The notes under the pieces: model-generated | Databases searched by the model: none | Seen by the model: only the letters and a program-made list of their open reading frames with translations | What the model was told of the DNA's origin: nothing | Position numbers and translations under genes: made by a program | From: Cytophagaceae bacterium | GTDB taxonomy: Bacteria > Bacteroidota > Bacteroidia > Cytophagales > Spirosomataceae | Assembly (NCBI GenBank): GCA_027488335.1 | Contig: JAIYBU010000163.1 | Coordinates: 1 to 50,405, forward strand | DNA: 50,405 nucleotides | Direction of reading: 5' to 3' | Shown: in pieces, positions 9,000 to 17,334 of the stretch | How positions within the stretch are numbered: position 1 is the first letter of the stretch | Layout of the letters: each line of letters opens with the position of its first letter

Positions 9000-10022
9000 A
9001 TGAATTTACTAAAATACACTTGTTATTTATCTTTTTTTGCCATTTCTACGGCTTTTATTGGTTGTAAGCAATCGGCCAGTTCGGAAGAAACCTCGGCGTC
9101 AACCGAAACCGTGAAACTTGCTACTGCACCCGTGTTCAACGCCGATACTGCCTATAATTACATAGCAAAACAGGTAAAATTTGGGCCACGAATCCCAAAT
9201 TCGGTAGCTCATGTAAAATGTGGCGATTGGATGGCCAGCGAACTGAAAAAACTTGGTTGCGAGGTAATTGAGCAAAAATTCAAGCCAGTAACCTACGATG
9301 GGAAAGTGCTAAATGCCCGCAATATCATTGGCACATATAACCCACAAGCTACAAAACGTATCATTTTGGCTTCACACTGGGATACTCGCCCGTTTTCAGA
9401 TGATGATGCAACGGCTAAAGATAAACCGTTCGATTCCGCCAACGATGGCCCAAGTGGTGTGGCAGTTATTTTCGAGATTTTACGTACGATTCAGAATTCA
9501 GCTCAGAAACCAAACATTGGCATTGATGTTGTATTATTTGATGTAGAAGATTGGGGGCCACCAAATAGTTACACAAAGGAAGTAACAATTCCAAATGGTG
9601 GTTGGTTGATGGGGTCTGAATATTGGTCGAGAAATTTACATAAACCCAATTACTCGGCTTATTTCGGGATTTTGTTTGATATGGTCGGAGCAAAAGGGGC
9701 AACTTTCACCAAAGATAACGCTTCGATGCAATATGCTCCTACGGTTGCAAACAGCGTTTGGAGTATTGCCAGCCAGTTAGGGTATAGTCAATACTTTTTG
9801 AATCAAGATTTTGGAAATATCACTGACGACCACGTACCTGTAAACGTCAACGCCAAGATTCCGATGATTGATATTTGTGATTTACGTCCAACTACGGGCA
9901 ATACTTTCGGCGATTATCATCATACTCAAAAAGATAACCTAACTATTATTGATAAAGGCACTTTAAAGGCTGTTGGACAGACAGTTTTACAAGTTTTATA
10001 TGAAGAAAGTAAGGTACAATAA
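9000..10022 (+). CDS. M28 family lipoprotein, probable glutaminyl-peptide cyclotransferase
   Basis: 340 aa. Lipoprotein signal peptide with lipobox ending at C22 (AFIGC). The zinc-peptidase fold follows: H126 and D128 in ASHWDTRP, the SANDGPSGVAV metal-bridging Asp motif, the acidic pair in DVEDWG, and the distal His in DDHVPVN. This pattern (NDGxSG followed by xDxEDWG and DHxP) is closer to bacterial glutaminyl cyclases, which form N-terminal pyroglutamate on secreted proteins, than to classic aminopeptidases. In Bacteroidota such enzymes mature proteins exported through the inner membrane with an N-terminal Gln. Expected location: inner leaflet of the outer membrane or periplasm. Confidence 0.82.
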   Translation: MNLLKYTCYLSFFAISTAFIGCKQSASSEETSASTETVKLATAPVFNADTAYNYIAKQVKFGPRIPNSVAHVKCGDWMASELKKLGCEVIEQKFKPVTYDGKVLNARNIIGTYNPQATKRIILASHWDTRPFSDDDATAKDKPFDSANDGPSGVAVIFEILRTIQNSAQKPNIGIDVVLFDVEDWGPPNSYTKEVTIPNGGWLMGSEYWSRNLHKPNYSAYFGILFDMVGAKGATFTKDNASMQYAPTVANSVWSIASQLGYSQYFLNQDFGNITDDHVPVNVNAKIPMIDICDLRPTTGNTFGDYHHTQKDNLTIIDKGTLKAVGQTVLQVLYEESKVQ

Positions 10023-10114
10023 CAAAAAGATTGTCTTGACAACTATTTTTGCATTTTTCCTTGACAGTATAGTATATTATTTGTTATTTCGCAAGTAGAA
10101 ATAACTAATCAGTC

Positions 10115-10160
10115 AAGTGTGGCATACCCGTTGTTTGCGATAAACAGGTATGCTACACTT
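10115..10160. promoter_or_regulatory. Long hairpin upstream of ilvE
   Basis: Arms 10115-10128 and 10147-10160 pair over 14 bp with a single G.U in RNA; the loop holds a second stem, TGTTT (10132-10136) with AAACA (10142-10146), capped by GCGAT. No T-run follows, so it is not a standard terminator. It ends 43 bp before the ilvE start and could be a leader structure, or the processed end of the M28 transcript. Confidence 0.6.
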
Positions 10161-10203
10161 AGGCGAAAGTAAATCAAATTGCCATTCATTCAAATTTTTT
10201 GTT

Positions 10204-11274
10204 ATGACACAAACACTTAACTTAGACGTAACGCTGGTTGCTGAGAGCCGAATTCATCAACTTGACCCTAATAATATTGCTTTTGGGACAATATTTACTG
10301 ACCACATGTTGGTCGCAGATTGTATCAACGGAGAATGGCAAACCCCAAAAATTTTGCCTTACGGAGATATTAGTTATAACCCAGCCTTGGCATCGCTTCA
10401 CTACGGCCAAACAATTTTTGAAGGAATGAAAGCTTTCAAAAATGAAAAAGATGAAGTGTTAATGTTTCGTCCGCTCGAAAACTTCAAGCGTTTTAATATC
10501 TCAGCTGAACGAATGTGCATGGCACAAGTTCCCGAAGAAATTTTTATTGGAGGCTTAGAAGAATTATTGAAAATTGATGCTGCTTGGGTGCCAAAAGGCG
10601 AAGACAACTCGCTCTATTTGCGTCCGTTCATGTTTGCGAGCGATGTGTATTTAGGCGTTCGTCCATCACACAACTACCGCTTCATGATTATTATGAGTCC
10701 AGCAGGAAAATATTACTCAACTCCACCAAAAGTGAAAGTTGAAACTGAGTTTATCCGTGCCGCTCCTGGTGGTGTCGGTTCAGCAAAATGTGGTGGTAAT
10801 TATGGGGCGTCGTTATATCCTGCAAAACTCGCTCAAGAGCAAGGTTATACACAATTATTATGGACAGATGCTATCGAACATAAATATTTTGAAGAATCTG
10901 GCACGATGAACGTCATGTTTGTGAAAGATGGCAAGCTCATAACGCCAAACACAAGCTCTACAATTTTGAAAGGTATTACTCGTGATACATTGCTCCAATT
11001 GGCCAAATCAATGGGCATTGAAGTAGAAGAAAGAAGAGTTTCGGTAGAAGAAATTATTTCAGGAATCGAAAACGGAAGCGTGACCGAAGTATTTGGTGCA
11101 GGAACTGCCGTAGTGGTTTCGCCATTTGCAGCCATTGGTTTTGAAGGTAAAGATTATGTTTTGCCAGCAATCACAGACGATTCGATGTCAACTCGCTTGA
11201 AAAATGCTTTGAACGATATTCGTACAGGTAAAGTAGAAGATACATTTGGTTGGGTTTGGAATATTCATGCTTAA
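10204..11274 (+). CDS. ilvE: Branched-chain amino acid aminotransferase
   Basis: Fold-type IV PLP aminotransferase, 356 aa, interconverting Leu/Ile/Val and their 2-oxo acids. Visible signatures: LHYGQTIFEGMKAF, the PLP lysine K195 in GGVGSAKCGGNYGASL, and the phosphate-binding ITRDTLLQLA region. Length and motifs fit the BCAT type common to eukaryotes and many bacteria. The ATG at 10204 is chosen because the family begins near here; an upstream ATG at 10150 lies inside the hairpin arm. It is single-gene, with its own terminator at 11302. Confidence 0.95.
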   Translation: MTQTLNLDVTLVAESRIHQLDPNNIAFGTIFTDHMLVADCINGEWQTPKILPYGDISYNPALASLHYGQTIFEGMKAFKNEKDEVLMFRPLENFKRFNISAERMCMAQVPEEIFIGGLEELLKIDAAWVPKGEDNSLYLRPFMFASDVYLGVRPSHNYRFMIIMSPAGKYYSTPPKVKVETEFIRAAPGGVGSAKCGGNYGASLYPAKLAQEQGYTQLLWTDAIEHKYFEESGTMNVMFVKDGKLITPNTSSTILKGITRDTLLQLAKSMGIEVEERRVSVEEIISGIENGSVTEVFGAGTAVVVSPFAAIGFEGKDYVLPAITDDSMSTRLKNALNDIRTGKVEDTFGWVWNIHA

Positions 11275-11280
11275 TCCCCC

Positions 11281-11298
11281 AGCTCCAAAAGGGGAGCT
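11281..11298. repeat. Small AGCTCC/GGAGCT palindrome after ilvE
   Basis: AGCTCC, AAAAGG, GGAGCT, preceded by CCCCC, directly following the ilvE stop codon. The pattern (C-run, short palindrome, AAGGGG) resembles the CCCCTAAAGGGG elements near 30506 and 30562. Confidence 0.5.
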
Positions 11299-11301
11299 AA
11301 T

Positions 11302-11337
11302 AAAAATGCCACTATGATTTTTCGTAGTGGCATTTTT
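11302..11337 (+). terminator. Intrinsic terminator of ilvE
   Basis: Perfect 13-bp stem AAAAATGCCACTA / TAGTGGCATTTTT around a 10-nt loop, with the T-run completing the right arm. It lies 28 bp after the ilvE stop. Confidence 0.85.
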
Positions 11338-11397
11338 GTTGTGAAATATATTTCATAATTTCTAAAAACTTGATAAATTCGTATAAAAATCAAATAA

Positions 11398-12006
11398 ATG
11401 CTTGTATTCGACGAAATACTGCAATCTCCTAATCTTCGTGAAATCATTGACGAACTCGAAGCCGCTTGGGCTGATGAACAGAAACGCCGTCATGAATTTT
11501 GGGCAGATATTGATGAAAATATCAAAGCCGAGTTTATCATGGGCGAAATTATTTATCATTCGCCCATTTATGGAAGACATTGGATGGCTTCGTCTAACTT
11601 AACAAGAAGGTTACTACCTTTTGTCTATCAACAAGATTTAGGAAAAGTTGCTTACGAAAAAGTAATGGTTAGGCTCACAAGGAATGACTATGAGCCTGAT
11701 ATTTGTTTTTGGAAAAAAGAACGCAGCCTTGATTTTGGAAAAAAACAATCAGCTTTTCCTGCCCCTGATTTTATTATTGAAATTTTATCCGATAGCACCA
11801 GAGAACGTGATTATGGCATCAAAATGACCGACTATGCCCTTCATGGCGTGCAAGAATATTGGATTATTGATACTGATGCTCAGACAGTTGAACAATATTT
11901 ACTCGAAAATCATACTTACAAATTAGCCCAAAAACTGAAAGAGGGTATTTTGCAATCAGAGGTAATAGTAGGCTTTGGCATGAACGTAAAAGAATTTTTT
12001 GAGTAA
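11398..12006 (+). CDS. Uma2 family (DUF820) PD-(D/E)XK nuclease-fold protein
   Basis: 202 aa. Uma2 core pattern: E50 in EFIMGEIIYHSP, D101 in YEPDICF, E128 in PDFIIEILS, followed by K142 in GIKMTDYALHGVQEYWIID. These form a complete PD-(D/E)XK active site in the usual order. The family is abundant in cyanobacteria and Cytophagales; its biological role is unsettled and it is often found alone, as here. It is not part of any restriction system visible in the window. Confidence 0.85.
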   Translation: MLVFDEILQSPNLREIIDELEAAWADEQKRRHEFWADIDENIKAEFIMGEIIYHSPIYGRHWMASSNLTRRLLPFVYQQDLGKVAYEKVMVRLTRNDYEPDICFWKKERSLDFGKKQSAFPAPDFIIEILSDSTRERDYGIKMTDYALHGVQEYWIIDTDAQTVEQYLLENHTYKLAQKLKEGILQSEVIVGFGMNVKEFFE

Positions 12007-12013
12007 AAATATT

Positions 12014-13423
12014 TTACTTCAACAACCCCATTCCAATCATAGCCACTTCTTCGGCTGAGTTTGATAATACAACTACACCAATTTGGTGTTCTTTATCGAA
12101 GCCCACAAAAGTTCTGAATCCTCCCGTACCACCTGAGTGCTGATAAATTGTAGTTCCTTTTCGTTTGGTAATATGCCATCCCAAGCCAACGATATTCTGT
12201 CCACCTTCAAAAGTTACTTTATGGCTTAAATCTATGGCTTCTTGTAGCTGTTTGGGGGCTTTAGTCATGTTTGCCTCCACATATTTTGCCATGTCGTTGG
12301 TTGTAGAGCGAATACCGCCCGCACCAGCCAGCATATTCAAATCCCACGCTGAGGCAGCTTTGCCTTTTTCGTCATAGCCTTGTGCAAAATTATTTTTGTC
12401 AGTAGCATCTAAGCTAATTTTGGTGTTTTTCAGTTTTAATGGCTTACAGATTTTTTGCAACAATAATTCTTCGTAAGAAAGCTGATTTTGTTGGGCTACG
12501 ATTGTTCCGAGCAAACCCACCGCAAAATTTGAATACTCGTAATTTACACCAACTTCACGATAAGGCTTAAAGGTTTTCAAATAGCTGTACATTCTTCCTT
12601 CATCATAATTTTGATACGGATTATTGGCGTCATCGCCTTTTTTATAAAGATTCATCGGTAAACGAGGAAATCCCGACGAGTGATTGGATAAAGTTTTTAA
12701 CGTGATAGGTATATCTTTATATGCCATTTTTCCAATCGAATCAGGCAGATATTTATTGATGGGGTCATCAAGCGACATTTTTCCTTTCACCACTTCATCG
12801 GCAAGTAAAATGCCCGTAAAAGTCTTGCTGATTGAGCCAATTTCAAAAAAGGTTTTATCGGCATCGGGTAGTTGTTTTTCGTCTTTTTTTACTTCTCCGT
12901 AGCTGTAAGTAGTTGTTTTCCCATCTTTTATGAATGCCACACAAATGCCTGCCGTGTGTTGCATCTGAATATATGGCCGAACTAAACTATCAACTCGTAA
13001 ATCAAGCGGTGTTTTCATCGGATTATTGCTGGCAACTTGATAATCCTTTTTAGGTACATCGCCTTTGTATGGCTGGAAAAGTAAGGTTGAAATTTTATCG
13101 TTTTTATCTAATCCGATAAAGAAATTTTGATTTCCTTTCTCAAAAACAGCTTTAAAGTATGCTACTCCATCAGTGGTTTTCTGAAATTCCGACGTTTTCC
13201 ACTTTCCAAGCTGATTATAAAGCATCGAAGACACTTGGACGATTTGAGCTTCTGAAACTTGTTTCTGAAAACCTTCATTCGTTAGAGCGTAAAGTGCTTT
13301 GCCATTTTTTTCGTTGAAAGTTGTTTCAACTAATTTTCGCACCGAATCTATTTTGGTAGAAACAGCTTGCGAAAAGCCTATAAATGAGCTTGTTAGTAGT
13401 AAAATTGTGAGTAAAATTCGCAT
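12014..13423 (-). CDS. Serine hydrolase (beta-lactamase/DD-peptidase fold) with N-terminal DUF3887-like domain
   Basis: 469 aa, exported (signal peptide MRILLTILLLTSSFIGFSQ). Residues about 25-125 form a DUF3887-type domain; the rest is the class C beta-lactamase-related fold with the SxxK motif (S197-I-S-K200 in EIGSISKTFTG), YSN (Y297) and a C-terminal HSG triad (H429) that replaces the usual KTG. Such proteins are mostly esterases, D-aminopeptidases or DD-carboxypeptidases in the periplasm; true beta-lactamase activity cannot be inferred. The ATG at 13423 puts the signal peptide at the N-terminus; an upstream in-frame start would not. Confidence 0.85.
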   Translation of the reverse strand: MRILLTILLLTSSFIGFSQAVSTKIDSVRKLVETTFNEKNGKALYALTNEGFQKQVSEAQIVQVSSMLYNQLGKWKTSEFQKTTDGVAYFKAVFEKGNQNFFIGLDKNDKISTLLFQPYKGDVPKKDYQVASNNPMKTPLDLRVDSLVRPYIQMQHTAGICVAFIKDGKTTTYSYGEVKKDEKQLPDADKTFFEIGSISKTFTGILLADEVVKGKMSLDDPINKYLPDSIGKMAYKDIPITLKTLSNHSSGFPRLPMNLYKKGDDANNPYQNYDEGRMYSYLKTFKPYREVGVNYEYSNFAVGLLGTIVAQQNQLSYEELLLQKICKPLKLKNTKISLDATDKNNFAQGYDEKGKAASAWDLNMLAGAGGIRSTTNDMAKYVEANMTKAPKQLQEAIDLSHKVTFEGGQNIVGLGWHITKRKGTTIYQHSGGTGGFRTFVGFDKEHQIGVVVLSNSAEEVAMIGMGLLK

Positions 13424-13714
13424 AATATATGGTTTGTTTGATGACCAAATTTGTAGAAGAATCCTTAAATTCAAACTGAAATTTTGATAGGTGGTAAAAT
13501 AAAATAATTTGATGGTCGAAAAATTAAAAATCATAAAACAAAACCAAATACAACTTTAATAAGTTGATATTCAAAGTCTTGCAATTTTATACCATGCCTG
13601 ATTGCATAATTTAGTTGGTAGTTTTGCTAAGTTTGGCGTTATTTGTTATTCAATCTATGTTTTTGAATTCGGCGAACTGGAAGCGGTTATCGCCCGATTT
13701 GCCCCACAAAAAAT

Positions 13715-14689
13715 ATGTCATTAGAAGTTTTTCTGAAAGCAATTCAAACCGAAATTGCCCATACAAAATACGGAGAAAGCCCCGTAGAACTCTACGAACC
13801 CATCGAATACTTAATGTCGCTTGGTGGGAAAAAAATGCGTCCATTACTTACCGTGATGGCGACTAATATTTTTGTTGATGATTGGCAAAAATCAGTTAAA
13901 CCAGCACTTGGTGTAGAGGTTTTTCATAATTTTACGCTCATGCACGATGATATTATGGATGCCGCTCCGCTACGCAGAGGAAAGCCAACCGTACACGAAA
14001 AATGGGACGCTAATGTGGCGATTTTGTCGGGTGATGTGATGCTCGTATGTGCGTATGAGTTAATGACAGCCGTTGATGATAAGATTTTCAAGCATGTAAT
14101 CAAACGATTCAATCGTACGGCAGCCGAAGTTTGTGAAGGACAGCAGTGGGATATGAATTTTGCGACTCGAAATGATGTCACAGAAGACGAGTACATCAAT
14201 ATGATTCGCCTAAAGACATCAGTTTTGCTGGGTTTTGCTTTGGAGTTAGGTGGCTTAATTGCCGAAGCAGGCGAAGAAGCGACGCAGCTATTGTATGATT
14301 TTGGTACAAATATTGGCATTGGCTTCCAACTAAAAGATGATATTCTGGATGTTTACGGTGACCCCGAAAAGTTTGGTAAACAAGTAGGTGGCGATATTAT
14401 TGAAAACAAAAAAACGTGGCTTTTGCTGAAAGCCCTCGAAATCGGGAAGGGTACTGCCCAAGAAACAGAGCTACAAGCATGGATTGATGCCAAAGAATTT
14501 GATAAAGACGAAAAAGTAAGAGCCGTAAGAGCCATTTATGACGCCTTGAATATCAGACAATTGGCCGAACAAAAAATGAATTCGTTTTTTGATACAGGCT
14601 TAGCCGATTTAGAAAAACTCAACGCTTCGGCCGAAAGAAAACAACCGCTCATTGAGCTCACCAAACAATTAATAGAAAGAGAATCTTGA
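13715..14689 (+). CDS. Polyprenyl (short-chain isoprenyl) diphosphate synthase
   Basis: Trans-prenyltransferase, 324 aa. Both Asp-rich motifs are intact: DDIMD at D78-D82 (FARM) and DDILD at D208-D212 (SARM), plus the GGKKMRP substrate motif at residues 37-43. A phenylalanine lies 5 residues before the first Asp motif (F73), which in this family favours short products (farnesyl or geranylgeranyl diphosphate). Likely role: precursor for menaquinone, carotenoids or undecaprenyl lipids. First of a same-strand set with the rhomboid gene. A TAnnTTTG match lies at 13628 but without a well-spaced -33. Confidence 0.92.
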   Translation: MSLEVFLKAIQTEIAHTKYGESPVELYEPIEYLMSLGGKKMRPLLTVMATNIFVDDWQKSVKPALGVEVFHNFTLMHDDIMDAAPLRRGKPTVHEKWDANVAILSGDVMLVCAYELMTAVDDKIFKHVIKRFNRTAAEVCEGQQWDMNFATRNDVTEDEYINMIRLKTSVLLGFALELGGLIAEAGEEATQLLYDFGTNIGIGFQLKDDILDVYGDPEKFGKQVGGDIIENKKTWLLLKALEIGKGTAQETELQAWIDAKEFDKDEKVRAVRAIYDALNIRQLAEQKMNSFFDTGLADLEKLNASAERKQPLIELTKQLIERES

Positions 14690-14694
14690 AAAGA

Positions 14695-14715
14695 CCACGG
14701 TCGATAATCCACGGT
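14695..14715. repeat. CCACGGT direct repeat
   Basis: Two copies of CCACGGT 14 bp apart (14695-14701, 14709-14715) in the 46-bp gap between the prenyl synthase and rhomboid genes. It looks like the remains of a larger intergenic repeat with heptamer periodicity. Confidence 0.4.
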
Positions 14716-14735
14716 GGACAGTAAAAAATAAAAAA

Positions 14736-15371
14736 ATGGAGCAATTAACTGCAAATTTATTAATAATCATCGTTACGGTAGGTGTGAGCCTTTATGCACT
14801 AAGCAACCCAATTATGCTTTATAGCTGGATGATGAACCCCAAAGCCATCGACCGCAACCGTGAATACCATCGTTTCGTTACTTCGGGCTTTGTTCATGCC
14901 GATTTTATGCACTTGTTTTTCAATATGTTTACCTTATATAGTTTCGGTGATTTTATAGAACAAGTTTTTATCCAAAAATTCGATAATGACCCTCGTCTTG
15001 GTTCGGTTGCTTATGTGTTTTTTTATGTGGTGGCAATCGTGGTATCAGATTTATCGACATTTTTTAAGCATCGTAAAGACGGACACTACAATTCATTGGG
15101 AGCATCTGGGGCGGTTTCTGCCGTAATTTTTGGAGCGATTTTGTTTATTCCAACGGCTGATTTGGAAGTGTTTTTTATTCCGATGCCCGCTTTTATTTTT
15201 GCAATCTTGTATTTAGCGTTTACGTACTATGAAATGCAGCGTGGCAATGGCTACATCAACCATTCGGCTCACTGGTGGGGTGCAGTTTTTGGTGTTGTGG
15301 TTATGATTGTCATGTACCCAGAGGTTGTGCCGAGTTTTATTAATCAAATTGCAAACTGGCGACCGTTTTAA
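14736..15371 (+). CDS. Rhomboid family intramembrane serine protease
   Basis: 211 aa with six predicted helices. The catalytic serine is S124 in LGASGAVSAV (GxSG), the general base is H179 in NHSAHWWGAVFG, and the HxxxN oxyanion motif is H59-N63 in HLFFNM. This is the minimal bacterial rhomboid architecture, which cleaves transmembrane substrates within the bilayer. It is 46 bp downstream of the prenyl synthase and probably co-transcribed; no substrate is suggested by context. Confidence 0.92.
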   Translation: MEQLTANLLIIIVTVGVSLYALSNPIMLYSWMMNPKAIDRNREYHRFVTSGFVHADFMHLFFNMFTLYSFGDFIEQVFIQKFDNDPRLGSVAYVFFYVVAIVVSDLSTFFKHRKDGHYNSLGASGAVSAVIFGAILFIPTADLEVFFIPMPAFIFAILYLAFTYYEMQRGNGYINHSAHWWGAVFGVVVMIVMYPEVVPSFINQIANWRPF

Positions 15372-15458
15372 TTGGTAATTAGTTATTGTAACTTGTTTTG
15401 TAAGACACTTATAGACACTCTTTTACTAAATCTTACAATCTTATAAATTATTCAAATC

Positions 15459-16316
15459 GTGCTTAAAATTCTTCAACAGCCTTATCCATTTGGAGAAAAA
15501 TCTACTATTCGTTTACTCATACAAAGTATCGGAGAAGGTACTTTTATTGCATTATTTTTAATTCTATTTCAACCCTTCGGACTTACCGAATGGAATGACC
15601 CCAACAAAACTTGGTATTTGTTTGGTTATGGCCTCATTACTACCTTGTGCGGCCTTATTCTGCGGTTTGGTATTTTCAAGTTTTTTCCTAAATACCATAG
15701 CGAAACAACTTGGAAAGTCGGCAAGGAAATTCTTTCAATCCTGCTTCTTATTTTGATGATTACGGTCTTTAATGTATTTTTTAGCAGGTTTGCTTTTGAC
15801 CTCAATATTAGCCTAAAAAATTTTTTGGGGATGCTTGTTGGCGTAATGATTATCGGTATTTTTCCTGCTACTTTTGGCGTGATGCTCAACTATATTATTC
15901 AACTCAAGAAATATAACCAACCAATTATTGTTCAGCACCACACACCCGAAGTGGTTTTAAACGAACAAATTTATGAGAATAAAACTTTGAAACTAATTGC
16001 CGAAAATGAAAAAGATTCGATAGAGTTAAATACTGATTCACTCTATTTTATCGAATCGTCTGATAATTATTCAACGGTTTTTTACGAAAAGAGCGGAAAA
16101 CTGCAAAAGGAGTTACTGCGTAGTAGTTTGACTCGCCTCGAGAGCCAAATACCTTCCGAAAATATTGTACGTTGTCATCGTTCATTCATTGTCAATCTTG
16201 ATAAGGTAGAGAAAGTGACGGGCAATGCACAAGGTTACAAACTTCACCTCGCAGCTCCTGAACTGCTTGTGCCTGTGGCTCGTAAATACTCCGAAATAGT
16301 TGAACGGCTAAAATAA
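15459..16316 (+). CDS. Membrane-anchored LytTR transcriptional regulator
   Basis: 285 aa. Four predicted transmembrane helices in residues 20-150 are followed by a linker and a C-terminal LytTR DNA-binding domain (about 185-284) with DSLYFIESSDNYSTVFY and IVRCHRSFIVNLDKV signatures. It has no receiver domain, so signals probably act through the membrane part. The start is a GTG at 15459; no in-frame ATG is nearby. Immediately downstream are four 20-bp direct repeats that look like LytTR sites, then the DUF2306-like gene, so this regulator probably controls that gene. Confidence 0.88.
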   Translation: MLKILQQPYPFGEKSTIRLLIQSIGEGTFIALFLILFQPFGLTEWNDPNKTWYLFGYGLITTLCGLILRFGIFKFFPKYHSETTWKVGKEILSILLLILMITVFNVFFSRFAFDLNISLKNFLGMLVGVMIIGIFPATFGVMLNYIIQLKKYNQPIIVQHHTPEVVLNEQIYENKTLKLIAENEKDSIELNTDSLYFIESSDNYSTVFYEKSGKLQKELLRSSLTRLESQIPSENIVRCHRSFIVNLDKVEKVTGNAQGYKLHLAAPELLVPVARKYSEIVERLK

Positions 16317-16320
16317 ATCT

Positions 16321-16400
16321 TTGTCATTCATCCCACGTATTTGACAAACCTCCCTTTGCTTTGTCAAACTTCCCAATCGTTTGATAATCAGCCCTTTAAT
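16321..16400 (+). promoter_or_regulatory. Four tandem 20-bp phased repeats, candidate LytTR operator
   Basis: Units begin at exactly 16321, 16341, 16361 and 16381: TTGTCATTCATCCC, TTGACAAACCTCCC, TTGTCAAACTTCCC and TTGATAATCAGCCC, each followed by 6 bp. The complement (GGGAnGTTTGnCAA) carries a GTTTG core like the GTTN[AG] core of LytTR sites, which also occur as repeats about two helical turns apart. The last unit stops 2 bp before the -33 box of the downstream promoter, the position expected for an activator. Confidence 0.7.
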
Positions 16401-16401
16401 T

Positions 16402-16431
16402 TTTGTGCTTTTGAGCTTCTATTTACCTTTG
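16402..16431 (+). promoter_or_regulatory. Promoter of the DUF2306-like gene
   Basis: TTTG at 16402-16405, 18-bp spacer, TACCTTTG at 16424-16431 (exact TAnnTTTG). The start codon follows 35 bp later. It sits directly downstream of the phased repeats. Confidence 0.65.
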
Positions 16432-16466
16432 TGTCAGTCAAATAACATAAAAAATAACAAGTAAAA

Positions 16467-17222
16467 ATGGAAACGCTCATCTACAAATCTTCAATCGCAA
16501 TTCATGTCTTGTGTGGCATTTTATCATTGATAGCTGGTTGTGTAGCTATGATAGCCAACAAAGGTCGAAAAATTCATAACCTTGCTGGCGTAGTTTTTTA
16601 CTGGTCGATGTTCTTGATATTTGTCACGACGATGCTCTTTTTTATCTTGTATCCAACCAATCTAAAATATCAATTTTTCTTAGGAATCGGTATCGTGAGT
16701 TTTTATCCAAACTGGTCAGGTAAGCGTATATTGGCCATGAAAAAAGGCTTACAGCCAACTGTAATAGATAAAATCGGTGCGTGGTTGATTGGACTTTCGG
16801 GTATATGTATGTTGGCCTATGGAATATATTTAACTTTCAATCCAGCCAAAGAATTTGGTGTTTTGAATGTTTTATTCTTCATCTTCGGAACAGTAAGTTT
16901 AGCAAATGCTTACGGAGATTTAAAATTCTATTTAGGTTATGTGAAAGCCGAAAAAATGCACTGGTTTTTTGCTCATGCGGGTAAAATGATGGGAGCATAT
17001 TCTGCCGCAATTACCGCATTTTGTGTCAATATCGTACCAAGATTTTTGCCTGAAAGCACACCAAGTTTTGTATTCATATTTACTTGGACAGCCCCAGGTA
17101 TTATCATCGGGCTTGTATCAGCTCGCATTATCAAAAAATATAAAACAAAATTCAATATTGAAGTAAAGCCAAGCCTTTCCGCTAAAATCAAACAACTTTT
17201 TGCTAAGAGGGAATTGATATGA
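16467..17222 (+). CDS. DUF2306-like integral membrane protein
   Basis: 251 aa with about seven helices. The first helix and loop (AIHVLCGILSLIAGCVAMIANKGRKIHNLAGVVFYWSM) match the DUF2306 pattern H-x2-G-x-L-x-L-x2-G ... KG-x3-H-x2-G-x2-Y. Conserved intramembrane histidines (H14, H37, and H in KMHWFFAHAG) suggest possible metal or haem binding, but function is unknown. Expression is probably driven by the neighbouring LytTR protein through the phased repeats upstream. Confidence 0.75.
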   Translation: METLIYKSSIAIHVLCGILSLIAGCVAMIANKGRKIHNLAGVVFYWSMFLIFVTTMLFFILYPTNLKYQFFLGIGIVSFYPNWSGKRILAMKKGLQPTVIDKIGAWLIGLSGICMLAYGIYLTFNPAKEFGVLNVLFFIFGTVSLANAYGDLKFYLGYVKAEKMHWFFAHAGKMMGAYSAAITAFCVNIVPRFLPESTPSFVFIFTWTAPGIIIGLVSARIIKKYKTKFNIEVKPSLSAKIKQLFAKRELI

Positions 17223-17231
17223 GTTTATTTT

Positions 17232-17255
17232 GTTACCCTTAGGAGTTAGGGGTAA
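17232..17255. terminator. Short hairpin after the DUF2306-like gene
   Basis: TTACCCTTA / TAGGGGTAA pair at 8 of 9 positions around a short loop, beginning about 10 bp after the stop codon. There is no T-run, so the terminator assignment is weak. Confidence 0.35.
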
Positions 17256-17271
17256 TCCCGCAAAAATCAGA

Positions 17272-17302
17272 TTGTCCACCAGCATAATCCATCGTAATTT
17301 TG
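17272..17302 (+). promoter_or_regulatory. Promoter of the ada-like gene
   Basis: TTG at 17272-17274, 20-bp spacer, TAATTTTG at 17295-17302 (exact TAnnTTTG), 32 bp before the ATG. Confidence 0.6.
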
Positions 17303-17334
17303 AAGAAAGATTCAAGAAAAGCTAAATCAAAATA

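Noticed and set aside
11398..12006. Restriction-modification gene
   Set aside because: Although Uma2 has a PD-(D/E)XK fold, no methyltransferase or specificity gene is adjacent, and the family is commonly solitary.
12014..13423. Acquired beta-lactamase resistance gene
   Set aside because: The fold is shared by many esterases and peptidases, the KTG motif is HSG, and it has a DUF3887-like domain and no mobile context; resistance cannot be claimed.
16321..16400. CRISPR array
   Set aside because: Units are contiguous 20-bp imperfect repeats without unique spacers, and no cas genes are present; they fit a regulator-binding array.
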